A stretch of DNA of 32,825 bases, taken from contig JBBRBN010000046.1 of NCBI GenBank assembly GCA_038205755.1, positions 1-32,825 of the forward strand, written 5' to 3'. The notes below the pieces were generated by a model. The model was given only the letters and a program-made list of their open reading frames with translations. It did not search any database and was not told the DNA's origin. Source of the stretch: JANNWF01 sp038205755. Its GTDB lineage: Bacteria > Pseudomonadota > Gammaproteobacteria > Xanthomonadales > Xanthomonadaceae. The translations under genes and the position numbers were made by a program. Shown piece after piece: positions 1 through 5,959 of the stretch (position 1 is the first letter of the stretch; every line of letters starts with the position of its first letter).

Positions 1-13
1 CGAATTGGCGGGG

Positions 14-51
14 CTAGCAGCCTGTCGGACTTAGGTCGGCCGGGCTGCTAG
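14..51. repeat. Imperfect hairpin repeat at the window edge
   Basis: Arms CTAGCAGCC (14-22) and GGCTGCTAG (43-51) are exact reverse complements separated by 20 bases. Similar GGGCTGCTA or GGGCTAGCAG words recur near 951-960 and 8700-8710, so this may be one end of a dispersed intergenic repeat whose remainder lies outside the window. It shows no coding character. Its function is unknown; it could be a transcription terminator of a gene to the left. Confidence 0.4.
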
Positions 52-90
52 GGCGCAGCGGCAATCTACGTGCGTGGCAAGGCAGCGAGT

Positions 91-145
91 CCGGGCGTCA
101 GCGGAGCAAGCTCCGCTCTACGAGAGCCTTGCGGGTGGCGACGCG
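91..145. repeat. REP-like direct repeat, copy A1
   Basis: This 55-bp segment recurs at 267-321 with three mismatches. It contains the perfect 18-bp palindrome AGCGGAGCAAGCTCCGCT (100-117; 8-bp stem, two-base loop). The same palindrome, in the other orientation, occurs at 16368-16385 inside the urease operon, which marks it as a dispersed REP-type element and not part of a gene. Confidence 0.75.
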
Positions 146-254
146 CCTGCATCTCACGACGCTCACGCACCACCCGACGCTGTCGTGCGCGGCGTGCTCG
201 CATCGCGCGACGCGCCCGTAGAGCCGAGCTTGCTCGGCTGCCCGCCGCGGGGGC
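144..254. repeat. 111-bp direct repeat, copy B1
   Basis: The segment is repeated at 487-597 with only three substitutions and no indels. It carries the palindrome AGCCGAGCTTGCTCGGCT (222-239), a sequence variant of the REP-like palindrome at 100-117. B1 contains a single relic of the 24-bp unit (GACGCTCACG at 158). In B2 the equivalent position is the last copy of an expanded tandem array, so B1 and B2 look like a pre- and post-expansion pair. Confidence 0.8.
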
Positions 255-266
255 TTGCGCACCGAT

Positions 267-321
267 CCGGGCTTCAGCGGAGCAAGCTCCGCTCTACAAG
301 AGCCTTGCGCGTGGCGACGCG
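267..321. repeat. REP-like direct repeat, copy A2
   Basis: Second copy of the 55-bp repeat, 176 bp downstream of A1, with its palindrome at 276-293. Its last part (303-321) is repeated again 24 bp later (327-345), leading into the 24-bp array. It is non-coding. Confidence 0.75.
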
Positions 322-524
322 TTTACCTTGCGGGTGGCGATGCGTTTGCATAGCGCGACGCTCTCGCGCCTGCATCTCACGACGCTCTCGCACCTGCATC
401 GCGCGACGCTCTCGCACCTGCATCTCACGACGCTCTCGCACCTGCATCTCACGACGCTCTCGCACCAGCATCGCGCGACGCTCTCGCGCCTGCATCTCAC
501 GACGCTCTCGCACTACCCGACGCT
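303..524. repeat. 24-bp tandem repeat array (minisatellite)
   Basis: The decamer GACGCTCTCG starts at 357, 381, 405, 429, 453, 477 and 501, giving seven head-to-tail 24-bp units of the type GACGCTCTCGCACCTGCATC plus four bases (TCAC or GCGC). Two more diverged units of the same period precede them (303 and 327). There are no spacers, so this is not a CRISPR array. Because 24 is a multiple of three, several frames stay open across it and give spurious 8-residue repeat peptides on both strands. I regard it as non-coding; copy number is likely to vary between strains. Confidence 0.85.
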
Positions 525-597
525 GTCGTGCACGGCGTGCTCGCATCGCGCGACGCGCCCGTAGAGCCGAGCTTGCTCGGCTGCCCGCCGCGGGGGC
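487..597. repeat. 111-bp direct repeat, copy B2
   Basis: Second copy of the 144-254 repeat, three mismatches over 111 bp, with its palindrome at 565-582. It closes the repeat block. The last third of the small minus-strand ORF at 497-748 reads through this copy. Confidence 0.8.
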
Positions 598-748
598 CGC
601 AGAACCCACCCACAGCAACCCCGTTGGCAACCCTCAGTCCAACCAGCAGACCCAACAGCGCGCCGCCCAACTTCAAACCGAGCACTACGCCCATTGCGCC
701 CAGTGCGCCGAATCCCGCCTGGTCAAGGCCTGCTATCCACTCATTCAT
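497..748 (-). CDS. Possible small membrane protein (about 83 aa)
   Basis: An ATG at 748 is preceded on the minus strand by a GGTGGGAG purine-rich stretch about six bases upstream, a reasonable ribosome binding site. The product starts MNEWIAGLDQAG and then has one long Gly/Leu/Val-rich hydrophobic stretch (about residues 13-45), compatible with one transmembrane helix or a tight pair. The last 35 or so residues are read from REP-like repeat B2 and are low-complexity (Ser/Thr/Ala), so the original 3' end has probably been replaced by repeat DNA. I do not recognise a family. It could be chance reading of GC-rich DNA; the SD and the clean hydrophobic block are the only support. Confidence 0.33.
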   Translation of the reverse strand: MNEWIAGLDQAGFGALGAMGVVLGLKLGGALLGLLVGLRVANGVAVGGFCGPRGGQPSKLGSTGASRDASTPCTTASGSARAS

Positions 749-997
749 GCGGCTCTCCCACCTTCCTCGCAAATCTGACGTGTCGTGGCTGGCCGCCGAG
801 CGGTGATCGCCGCTGGGCGCCGCCGCAAAACCCACCGTCGACCACAGCCAAACTCGCTTGAGCATCGCGTTAAAGCAGGTGGCCGCACCCGGTGAGCAGT
901 GCGAATCTGGTTTCCCCGGGGCGCTGCGTTCCGCCAACCCCGCGTACGGCGGGCTGCTAAAGTCCAAGCACTCGACATCTGACTGCAGGCGATCCGC

Positions 998-1909
998 ATG
1001 ACCAACGAGTCGGCATATCCGATCGGCACACCTGGCCAGCCTTGGGACAGTGCGGATGTCGCGCTATGGCGGTCGCAGCAAACGCGGCGGCGCAGCTACG
1101 CGGCGGACGTGCTCAGCAAAGTCGGACATTTGCGCAGTGACTTCGAGGTCCTGGAGTACGGGCTGGTCGAGTATCCGTCGGAGAGCTATGCGCTGTTTGC
1201 AGTCCGCAGTCGTGACTGGCGCGATGCGCTGCCGACGGTGTTGGTCAGCGGAGGCGTGCACGGCTATGAGACCAGCGGCGTGCACGGCGCGCTGCAGTTC
1301 CTGGAACAGCACGCCGCGCGCTATGCAGGTCGGGTGAATCTGCTGGTGGCACCCTGCGTGAGCCCTTGGGCCTATGAGCGCATCCATCGCTGGAATGCGG
1401 ACGCGGTCGATCCGAACCGCTCGTTTCGGGAGCCCAGTCCGGCGCAGGAGAGCGCCGCGCTGATGCGGCTGGTCGCACCGATTCGCGAGCAGGTGGATGT
1501 GCATATCGATCTGCACGAGACGACCGATACTGACGAGTCCGAATTTCGCCCGGCGCTGGCGGCGAGAGACGGCAAGCTCTTCGAGCCCGGCGAGATCCCC
1601 GATGGGTTCTACGGCGTCGGCGACAGCGAGAATCCGCAGCTTCTCTTCCAGCAGGCAATCATTGCGGCGGTGGCGAAGGTGACGCACATCGCTCCCGCCG
1701 ACAAACGCGGACAGCTCATTGGCTCGCAGCTGGCGGCGCCGGGCGTGATTCTGTATCCCTTCAAGCAGCTGGGACTATGCGCTGGCATGACCAACGCGCG
1801 TTACACGACAACCACCGAGGTCTATCCCGACAGTCCGCTTGCCAGCGCGGAGCTTTGCAATGCGGCGCAGGTGGCGGCGGTGTGCGCCGCGGTCGATTTC
1901 GTGGGGTAA
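998..1909 (+). CDS. M14-family zinc metallopeptidase / deacylase-like protein
   Basis: A 303-aa protein with the signature of the zinc carboxypeptidase/succinylglutamate desuccinylase superfamily. GGVHGYE supplies zinc ligands His88 and Glu91, DPNR (Asp138-Arg141) matches the substrate-carboxylate NR pair, HIDLHE supplies the third ligand His173, and TTTTEVYP carries the likely general base Glu274. There is no signal peptide, so it should act in the cytoplasm. The family removes a C-terminal residue from short peptides or hydrolyses N-acyl amino acids; which of these cannot be told here. The start is an ATG 30 bases after the end of the repeat-adjacent intergenic DNA, with only a weak upstream GGCGA. 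The gene looks complete and stands alone with no obvious operon partner. Confidence 0.85.
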   Translation: MTNESAYPIGTPGQPWDSADVALWRSQQTRRRSYAADVLSKVGHLRSDFEVLEYGLVEYPSESYALFAVRSRDWRDALPTVLVSGGVHGYETSGVHGALQFLEQHAARYAGRVNLLVAPCVSPWAYERIHRWNADAVDPNRSFREPSPAQESAALMRLVAPIREQVDVHIDLHETTDTDESEFRPALAARDGKLFEPGEIPDGFYGVGDSENPQLLFQQAIIAAVAKVTHIAPADKRGQLIGSQLAAPGVILYPFKQLGLCAGMTNARYTTTTEVYPDSPLASAELCNAAQVAAVCAAVDFVG

Positions 1910-2050
1910 TCGCGACACTCGAACGTCAGCTCCAGACCACGCAGGCGCGAAGGCGCGGCTGGCTGTTCTCCAGATGCCAGTCGCGCGAACTGATCAACTT
2001 CCTGCGTTGCTCAGCCCCACACTGCCGGACCGACCATAAGCAAACCGACC

Positions 2051-2614
2051 ATGAGCAAACCGATCAAAAGCAACCCCGGACCGACGCCCGGCGCGGTGGT
2101 GTCGTTCTGGCGCGAAGCGGGGGTCGAGCGTTGGTTTCGAAAGGATGCGAACTTCGACCGAGCGCTGGGTGCGCGCTTCCATGCCGGGCATCAGCTGGCA
2201 GCCGAACGCCAGCTGGACGATTGGAACCGCCACCCCGAGGGCGGGCTGGCGCTGCAGATTCTGCTCGACCAGGTGCCGCGCAACATTTTTCGCGGCACGG
2301 CTCACGGATGGGCCACTGACCCACTGGCACGCCACTTTGCGCTGGCGGCGCTGGCAGCCGGATTCGACGTCCGGATCGAGCCCGCGCTGCGGCCGTTCTG
2401 CTACATGGCGCTGATGCACGCCGAGGACCTTGACCTGCAGCGTCGGTGCGTCGAGCTGTTCACCCCGCTGGGCGGGCCGGGACTGGAGTCGGCGCAGGAG
2501 CATCTCCAGATCGTCCAGCGCTTCGGGCGCTTCCCGCATCGGAATGCCGCACTCGGCCGCGAGACCACCGCGGAAGAGCGCGACTTTCTGCGAAACGGAG
2601 GGTTTGCACGTTGA
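2051..2614 (+). CDS. DUF924 family protein
   Basis: This 187-aa protein matches the DUF924 pattern. It has VVSFWREAG near the N-terminus followed by a WF pair, then a Phe-rich middle (ALGARF) and the conserved LDQVPRNIFRG block at about residues 72-82. FCYMALMHAED and QRFGRFPHRNAALGR follow further on. Family members are all-helical, TPR-like, cytoplasmic and of unknown function. The ATG lacks a clear Shine-Dalgarno sequence, the preceding bases being CAAACCGACC. It lies 141 bp after the M14 gene on the same strand, and co-transcription is possible but not shown. The length is typical and no lesion is seen. Confidence 0.88.
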   Translation: MSKPIKSNPGPTPGAVVSFWREAGVERWFRKDANFDRALGARFHAGHQLAAERQLDDWNRHPEGGLALQILLDQVPRNIFRGTAHGWATDPLARHFALAALAAGFDVRIEPALRPFCYMALMHAEDLDLQRRCVELFTPLGGPGLESAQEHLQIVQRFGRFPHRNAALGRETTAEERDFLRNGGFAR

Positions 2615-2693
2615 ATGCGGTGGGTCAGGCGCGGCGAAGCGGGCGCTGAGCAGAAATGCGAGCCGGAAATTCAGACCGTCGCTGTTTCGGAAA

Positions 2694-2709
2694 TGGCACG
2701 CTGGTTGCA
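2694..2709 (+). promoter_or_regulatory. Sigma-54 (RpoN) promoter
   Basis: TGGCACGCTGGTTGCA matches the sigma-54 consensus TGGCAC-N5-TTGCA at every conserved position. The -24 GG (2695-2696) and -12 GC (2707-2708) are separated by exactly 10 bases. Transcription would start near 2720, some 40-50 bases ahead of the Cys-rich small ORF. No enhancer-binding-protein site was recognised upstream. Confidence 0.6.
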
Positions 2710-2748
2710 ACCGCACATTGGATTCCGATTGACGCGGAGGAGTACGCG

Positions 2749-2755
2749 AAGGAGG
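2749..2755 (+). promoter_or_regulatory. Strong Shine-Dalgarno in front of an ATC codon
   Basis: AAGGAGG is a perfect anti-Shine-Dalgarno match, followed by AATAA and then ATC at 2761. The TAA at 2758-2760 is in frame with the small ORF, so that reading frame opens exactly at this ATC, five bases from the SD. Initiation is either at the rare codon ATC, or an ancestral ATG has mutated and the remaining candidate is GTG at 2773, 17 bases away. Confidence 0.5.
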
Positions 2756-2772
2756 AATAAATCGTTCCAGTC

Positions 2773-3141
2773 GTGGGTTGCAATCAGCTGCGCTGCTCGA
2801 CATGCGGCGAAAGCATCAGGGTAGTGGCGGGCTTGCGCATGACGTCAGGCGTGGCAATCAGCCCGGTTGTGCTGTTCGATCTCGTCGAGCTGTCAGCGCT
2901 GGCTGGACTCGTGGCCGACCCCATGTTTAATCTGTATACCTGCCGCTGCCGCTTTCACTGCGAGCGCACTGCCAACGCACTAGCCCGCATGTTTCATGAA
3001 TTCGCGCGATGTTCGCGCAACAGACAAGCGAGGGCGCGCGAGATTCATGAAACATGCGGGCTGGCAGCCTGTTGCATCCCCTGGCCTCGGGCGCAGAACG
3101 CGTGGTCTCACTCACGCGGCGACGGGGGCTGTGGCAGGTAG
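2773..3141 (+). CDS. Small Cys-rich protein, C-terminus overrun by a repeat element
   Basis: From GTG 2773 (or ATC 2761) the frame encodes a short protein with a CSTCG motif near the N-terminus and a YTCRCRFHC motif about 50 residues later. That arrangement resembles a zinc-ribbon. Codon third positions are GC-biased up to about 2980, as expected for coding DNA. From 2981 the frame enters the inverted-repeat element (2981-3062) and continues to a stop at 3141, giving a basic, probably non-native tail. The original protein was therefore perhaps 70-80 residues and may now be a fusion or a remnant. A sigma-54 promoter and a strong SD lie just upstream. I do not recognise the family and infer no specific function. 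Confidence 0.45.
   Translation: MGCNQLRCSTCGESIRVVAGLRMTSGVAISPVVLFDLVELSALAGLVADPMFNLYTCRCRFHCERTANALARMFHEFARCSRNRQARAREIHETCGLAACCIPWPRAQNAWSHSRGDGGCGR
2981..3062. mobile_element. Compact inverted-repeat element (82 bp, MITE-like)
   Basis: Left arm AGCCCGCATGTTTCATGAAT (2982-3001) and right arm (3043-3062) are perfect 20-bp reverse complements around a 41-bp core. The core contains CGCGCGATGTTCGCGCAACA and GACAAGCGAGGGCGCGCGAG. The reverse complement aligns to both ends of the longer element at 21175-21340, which has about 84 additional bases in its middle. There is no ORF or transposase inside. It would fold into a very stable hairpin in RNA or single-stranded DNA. Confidence 0.75.
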
Positions 3142-3535
3142 AGGACCCCGTGCCGGGGCGGCGCTTGAGCCACACACTGCAGTTGACGCTGCATTCCATC
3201 CAGCGGCGGCGCGACTGAAGGCAACAGCCCTGCCGCACGGATTCCGGTGAGCCGAATGACAGGCAGCTGGCTACCCCGTGCGAACTGAGCGGCATCGCAC
3301 ATAGATGCCGTGCAATCTGCATTGGATTGGGGCTGGCGGCGACTGCGTTCCGGTGTTCTACCTGAATGGACCGGCAGCCCCACAGGGCGCCCCCAGTCTC
3401 GGATTTCGACGCGTTTCAGGGGTTGCGTGGCCCCGGCCGTTCAGCTTTGTTGGTGTCGCGTGTGCACATGGCATGCGGCGTGCTGGAGGACAGGTGCAGC
3501 GGCAGCCAGCCGTGTTCTGTGGAGTTCGTTTCGTG
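3142..3535. other. Gap without a recognised gene
   Basis: About 390 bp between the Cys-rich ORF and the chosen start of the Crp-like regulator. The regulator's frame remains open back to an ATG at 3305, but the extra 77 residues (rich in Gly, Pro and Arg) show no domain and I treat them as leader DNA. Apart from a 5-bp CCCCG/CGGGG hairpin near 3150 nothing is recognised. Confidence 0.5.
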
Positions 3536-4354
3536 ATGCATATTGGAGATCGACCGACCGCGCCGACAGGACGTGAGGTCCTGCGCTTCCACCCCTGTCG
3601 TTCTGCGCACCTGACGGCGCGCCACCCGTTGGCTCAAACGGCCGCGAATCCGCTCCGGCAGAATCTTCTCCTGGCCGGGTTGACTGACCGCGAGCTGGGC
3701 CATCTGTCTGCGGATCTCGCACGGGTAACCCTCTCTGCCGGCACCGTGATCTGCGACGCCGGGCGCCGCCAGGAGCACGCGTACTTTCCGACCAGCGCGG
3801 TGGTCTCGCTGCTTTGCGTGACGGCCGATGGCGCAAGCGCCGAGATGGCGGTGATTGGCAATGAGGGCGTCGCCGGCGTACCAATGCTGCTTGGTGATGA
3901 TGGCTCGCCGCATCGCCTGATGGTGCAGGGTGCCGGCGAGGCGTACTGCATCCGCTCGGCGCGGCTGAAGGCTGAGTTTGCCCGTCCGGGCGCGCTGCAG
4001 GGCATGCTGCTGCGCTACATCCAGACGCTGCTCACCCAAACCGCGCAGACCGCGGTCTGCAACCGACACCACAGTGTGGAGGAGCAGCTGTGTCGCCGCC
4101 TGTTGTCCAGTATCGACAGGATGGGCAGCAACGAGGTCACAGTGACCCACGAGGGCATGGCCAACATGTTGGGCGTGCGCCGCGAGGGCGTCACCATCGC
4201 CGCCAGCAAGCTGCAGCGTGCGGGTCTGATCAACTACCATCGCGGTCACATAACAATAGTCGACCGCGACAATCTCGAGCGGCTGGCCTGTGAGTGCTAC
4301 CGGGTGATCAAGCAGCAGATTGATCGGCTGCGCCCGCTTCGGCTCAGTGCGTGA
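3536..4354 (+). CDS. Crp/Fnr-family transcriptional regulator (paralogue 1)
   Basis: A cytoplasmic DNA-binding regulator of about 272 aa. After a 35-residue lead comes a cyclic-nucleotide-binding beta-barrel (LLAGLTDRELGHL through VIGNEGVAGVPMLL), a dimerisation helix ending in QTAVCNRHHSVEEQLCR, and a winged helix-turn-helix with NMLGVRREGVTIAASKLQ as the recognition segment. The subfamily is recognisable by CNRHHS and the C-terminal CECYRVIK. The phosphate-binding cassette differs from cAMP receptor protein, so the ligand is unknown; there is no Fnr-type Cys cluster. The ATG at 3536 (or the GTG just before it) follows a GGAG about 12 bases upstream; an upstream ATG at 3305 would add 77 residues with no domain. 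A close paralogue lies at 10247-10987. Confidence 0.88.
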   Translation: MHIGDRPTAPTGREVLRFHPCRSAHLTARHPLAQTAANPLRQNLLLAGLTDRELGHLSADLARVTLSAGTVICDAGRRQEHAYFPTSAVVSLLCVTADGASAEMAVIGNEGVAGVPMLLGDDGSPHRLMVQGAGEAYCIRSARLKAEFARPGALQGMLLRYIQTLLTQTAQTAVCNRHHSVEEQLCRRLLSSIDRMGSNEVTVTHEGMANMLGVRREGVTIAASKLQRAGLINYHRGHITIVDRDNLERLACECYRVIKQQIDRLRPLRLSA

Positions 4355-4433
4355 GACACCGGATCAAGTTTTCAGCGCGACGCGCCTGGTGCCAGAATTC
4401 GTCCAGGGAACAGGTGCTCAGAAGGAGACTGCA

Positions 4434-4883
4434 ATGAACACGCTCTCATCGATAGTGGTCCGCACCAGCCTCGCCGTGGCGCTGGGCGCGCTGCTGATTC
4501 CTGCGCAGGCGGTTGCCGCAGGCGTCCACTGTAAGCTGGCGTTCGATCTGTCCAGCTGGTCTGTGTTTTACAAGTCGGCGCGCGGCAGCGGCGTCATCAC
4601 CTGCAACAATGGCCAGAGTCTCGCCGTGAAGCTGCGCGCGAAAGGGGGCGGCCTGACGGTGGGCAAGTCGACGATCGAGGACGGGCGCGGCGAGTTTTCC
4701 GGTGTCCACGGCATCAATGAGCTGCTTGGCACCTATGCCAGCGCCGAGGCGCATGCCGGTGCGGTGAAATCGGCCAAGGGCCAGGTGGTAACCAAGGGCG
4801 AGGTGTCGCTCGCACTGGCTGGCACCGGTCGTGGCTGGGATCTGGGCGTCGCGTTTGGCAAGTTCGTGATCAGCCGCCGCTAA
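4434..4883 (+). CDS. Small secreted protein of unknown function
   Basis: The start is fixed by the strong AAGGAGA at 4422-4428, six bases ahead of ATG 4434. The product has 149 aa and a clear Sec signal peptide: MNTLSSIVVRTS, a hydrophobic core (LAVALGALLI), then AQAVAA with predicted cleavage before GVHCK. The mature part has two cysteines (HCKLAF and VITCNNG) about 20 residues apart that could form a disulphide. It is Gly-rich with alternating beta-type segments and ends in GVAFGKFVISRR, suggesting a periplasmic or outer-membrane-associated beta protein. I recall similar unnamed proteins in other gammaproteobacteria but cannot assign a family name. It stands 79 bp after the Crp-like regulator on the same strand and could be its target. 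Confidence 0.75.
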   Translation: MNTLSSIVVRTSLAVALGALLIPAQAVAAGVHCKLAFDLSSWSVFYKSARGSGVITCNNGQSLAVKLRAKGGGLTVGKSTIEDGRGEFSGVHGINELLGTYASAEAHAGAVKSAKGQVVTKGEVSLALAGTGRGWDLGVAFGKFVISRR

Positions 4884-4896
4884 CCGTTCGCCCCAA

Positions 4897-4928
4897 GCGG
4901 CGGCTCTGATCCACCATGCAGCCGCCGC
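4897..4928 (+). terminator. Hairpin after the secreted protein gene
   Basis: GCGGCGGCT (4897-4905) pairs perfectly with AGCCGCCGC (4920-4928) across a 14-base loop, 13 bases after the stop codon at 4883. There is no T-run, so this is only a possible intrinsic terminator or 3'-end stabiliser. Confidence 0.35.
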
Positions 4929-5012
4929 ACACATCGGCGAGTCGCTTTGGCATGATCCACCAGACTGATCGCTCGGGTATCCGCCTGTGCCCACCGCCCT
5001 TGACTTGAACGC

Positions 5013-5948
5013 TTGAACACGGCCTCTGCCGCAGATATCCGGATCGCTGTGCTGGTGCCTTGCCGCAACGAGGCGCTGACAGTAGCGAAAGTGGTGGCCG
5101 ACGTCCGTCAGGCCCTGCCGTCTGCGCGCATTCACGTGTTTGACAATGGGTCCACTGACGGCACGGCTGCGACAGCTGCCGGTGCCGGCGCCGAGGTGCG
5201 GCAGGTGGCGCTTGCCGGCAAGGGCAACGTGGTCCGGCGCATGTTTGCCGACATCGATGCCGATCTGTACCTGATGGTCGACGGCGACGACACCTACGAC
5301 GCGGCCAGTGCGCCGCGGCTGGTGAACATGCTGCTGGAGGGTCACCATGACATGGTGGTCGGCGTTCGCCAGCCGCTGACCCGGCAGGCATTCCGCAGCG
5401 GCCATGCCCACGGCAACCGATGGCTCAACGCGTTTCTGGGCTGGCTGTTCGGGCGCGACTGCCACGATGCGCTGTCCGGCTACCGGGCAGTCAGCCGCCG
5501 GTTCGCCAAGTCGTTTCCGGTGCTGGTGGCGGGGTTCGAGATCGAAACCGAACTGACCGTGCACGCGATGGAGCTGAGCATGTCGGTGGGCGAGGTGGCA
5601 ACCCCCTATCGGCCGCGACCGCACGGCTCGCACAGCAAGCTCAGCACGCTGGGTGACGGTGCGCGCATTTTGCTGACCCTGCTGCGACTGTTTTCGGCCG
5701 AGCGACCGCTTCTTTGCTTCGGCGTGGCCGCTGGCATGCTGGCGCTGCTGTCCGCGGGGCTAAGTGTGCCGATCGTCGAGACCTATCTGCAGACCGGCCT
5801 GGTGCCACGCTTTCCGACCGCAATCCTGAGCACGGGCCTGATGATTCTCGCCGCGCTCGCAGCCTTCGCCGGGCTGATTCTGGACACCGTGACGCGCGGT
5901 CGACGCGAGCTGAAGATGCTCGCCTACCTTGCGCAGCGCTATCCCTGA
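5013..5948 (+). CDS. Family 2 glycosyltransferase (polyprenyl-phosphate type) with C-terminal membrane anchor
   Basis: A 311-aa protein. The GT-A nucleotide-sugar fold begins IAVLVPCRNE (11-20), continues with DNGSTDGT (44-51) and has the metal-binding acidic motif VDGDD (89-93). DALSGYRAVSRR follows as the acceptor-site region, and FEIETELTVHA is typical of DPM1/undecaprenyl-phosphate sugar transferases. The last 80 residues hold two hydrophobic helices that anchor it in the inner membrane. The family loads a sugar from a nucleotide donor onto a lipid phosphate carrier on the cytoplasmic face. The best start is TTG at 5013, because the next candidates lie inside the first beta strand; no good SD is visible. 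The following gene begins 12 bp after the stop and encodes the matching GT-C type transferase, so the pair probably acts in sequence. Confidence 0.87.
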   Translation: MNTASAADIRIAVLVPCRNEALTVAKVVADVRQALPSARIHVFDNGSTDGTAATAAGAGAEVRQVALAGKGNVVRRMFADIDADLYLMVDGDDTYDAASAPRLVNMLLEGHHDMVVGVRQPLTRQAFRSGHAHGNRWLNAFLGWLFGRDCHDALSGYRAVSRRFAKSFPVLVAGFEIETELTVHAMELSMSVGEVATPYRPRPHGSHSKLSTLGDGARILLTLLRLFSAERPLLCFGVAAGMLALLSAGLSVPIVETYLQTGLVPRFPTAILSTGLMILAALAAFAGLILDTVTRGRRELKMLAYLAQRYP

Positions 5949-5959
5949 GGCTGCAGCAG

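Noticed and set aside
303..524. Possible CRISPR array
   Set aside because: The 24-bp units are contiguous with no unique spacers and there are no cas genes nearby.
70..778. Long open frames with 8-residue repeats on both strands across the 24-bp array
   Set aside because: The repeat period is a multiple of three, so open frames arise in several phases at once; no consistent codon bias, start context or domain supports translation.
2325..2340. Second sigma-54-like site TGGCACGCCACTTTGC
   Set aside because: The GG and GC elements are 11 bases apart, not the required 10, and it lies inside the DUF924 coding region.
3305..3535. Extended N-terminus for the first Crp-like regulator
   Set aside because: The additional 77 residues have no counterpart in the paralogue at 10247 and look like translated non-coding DNA.
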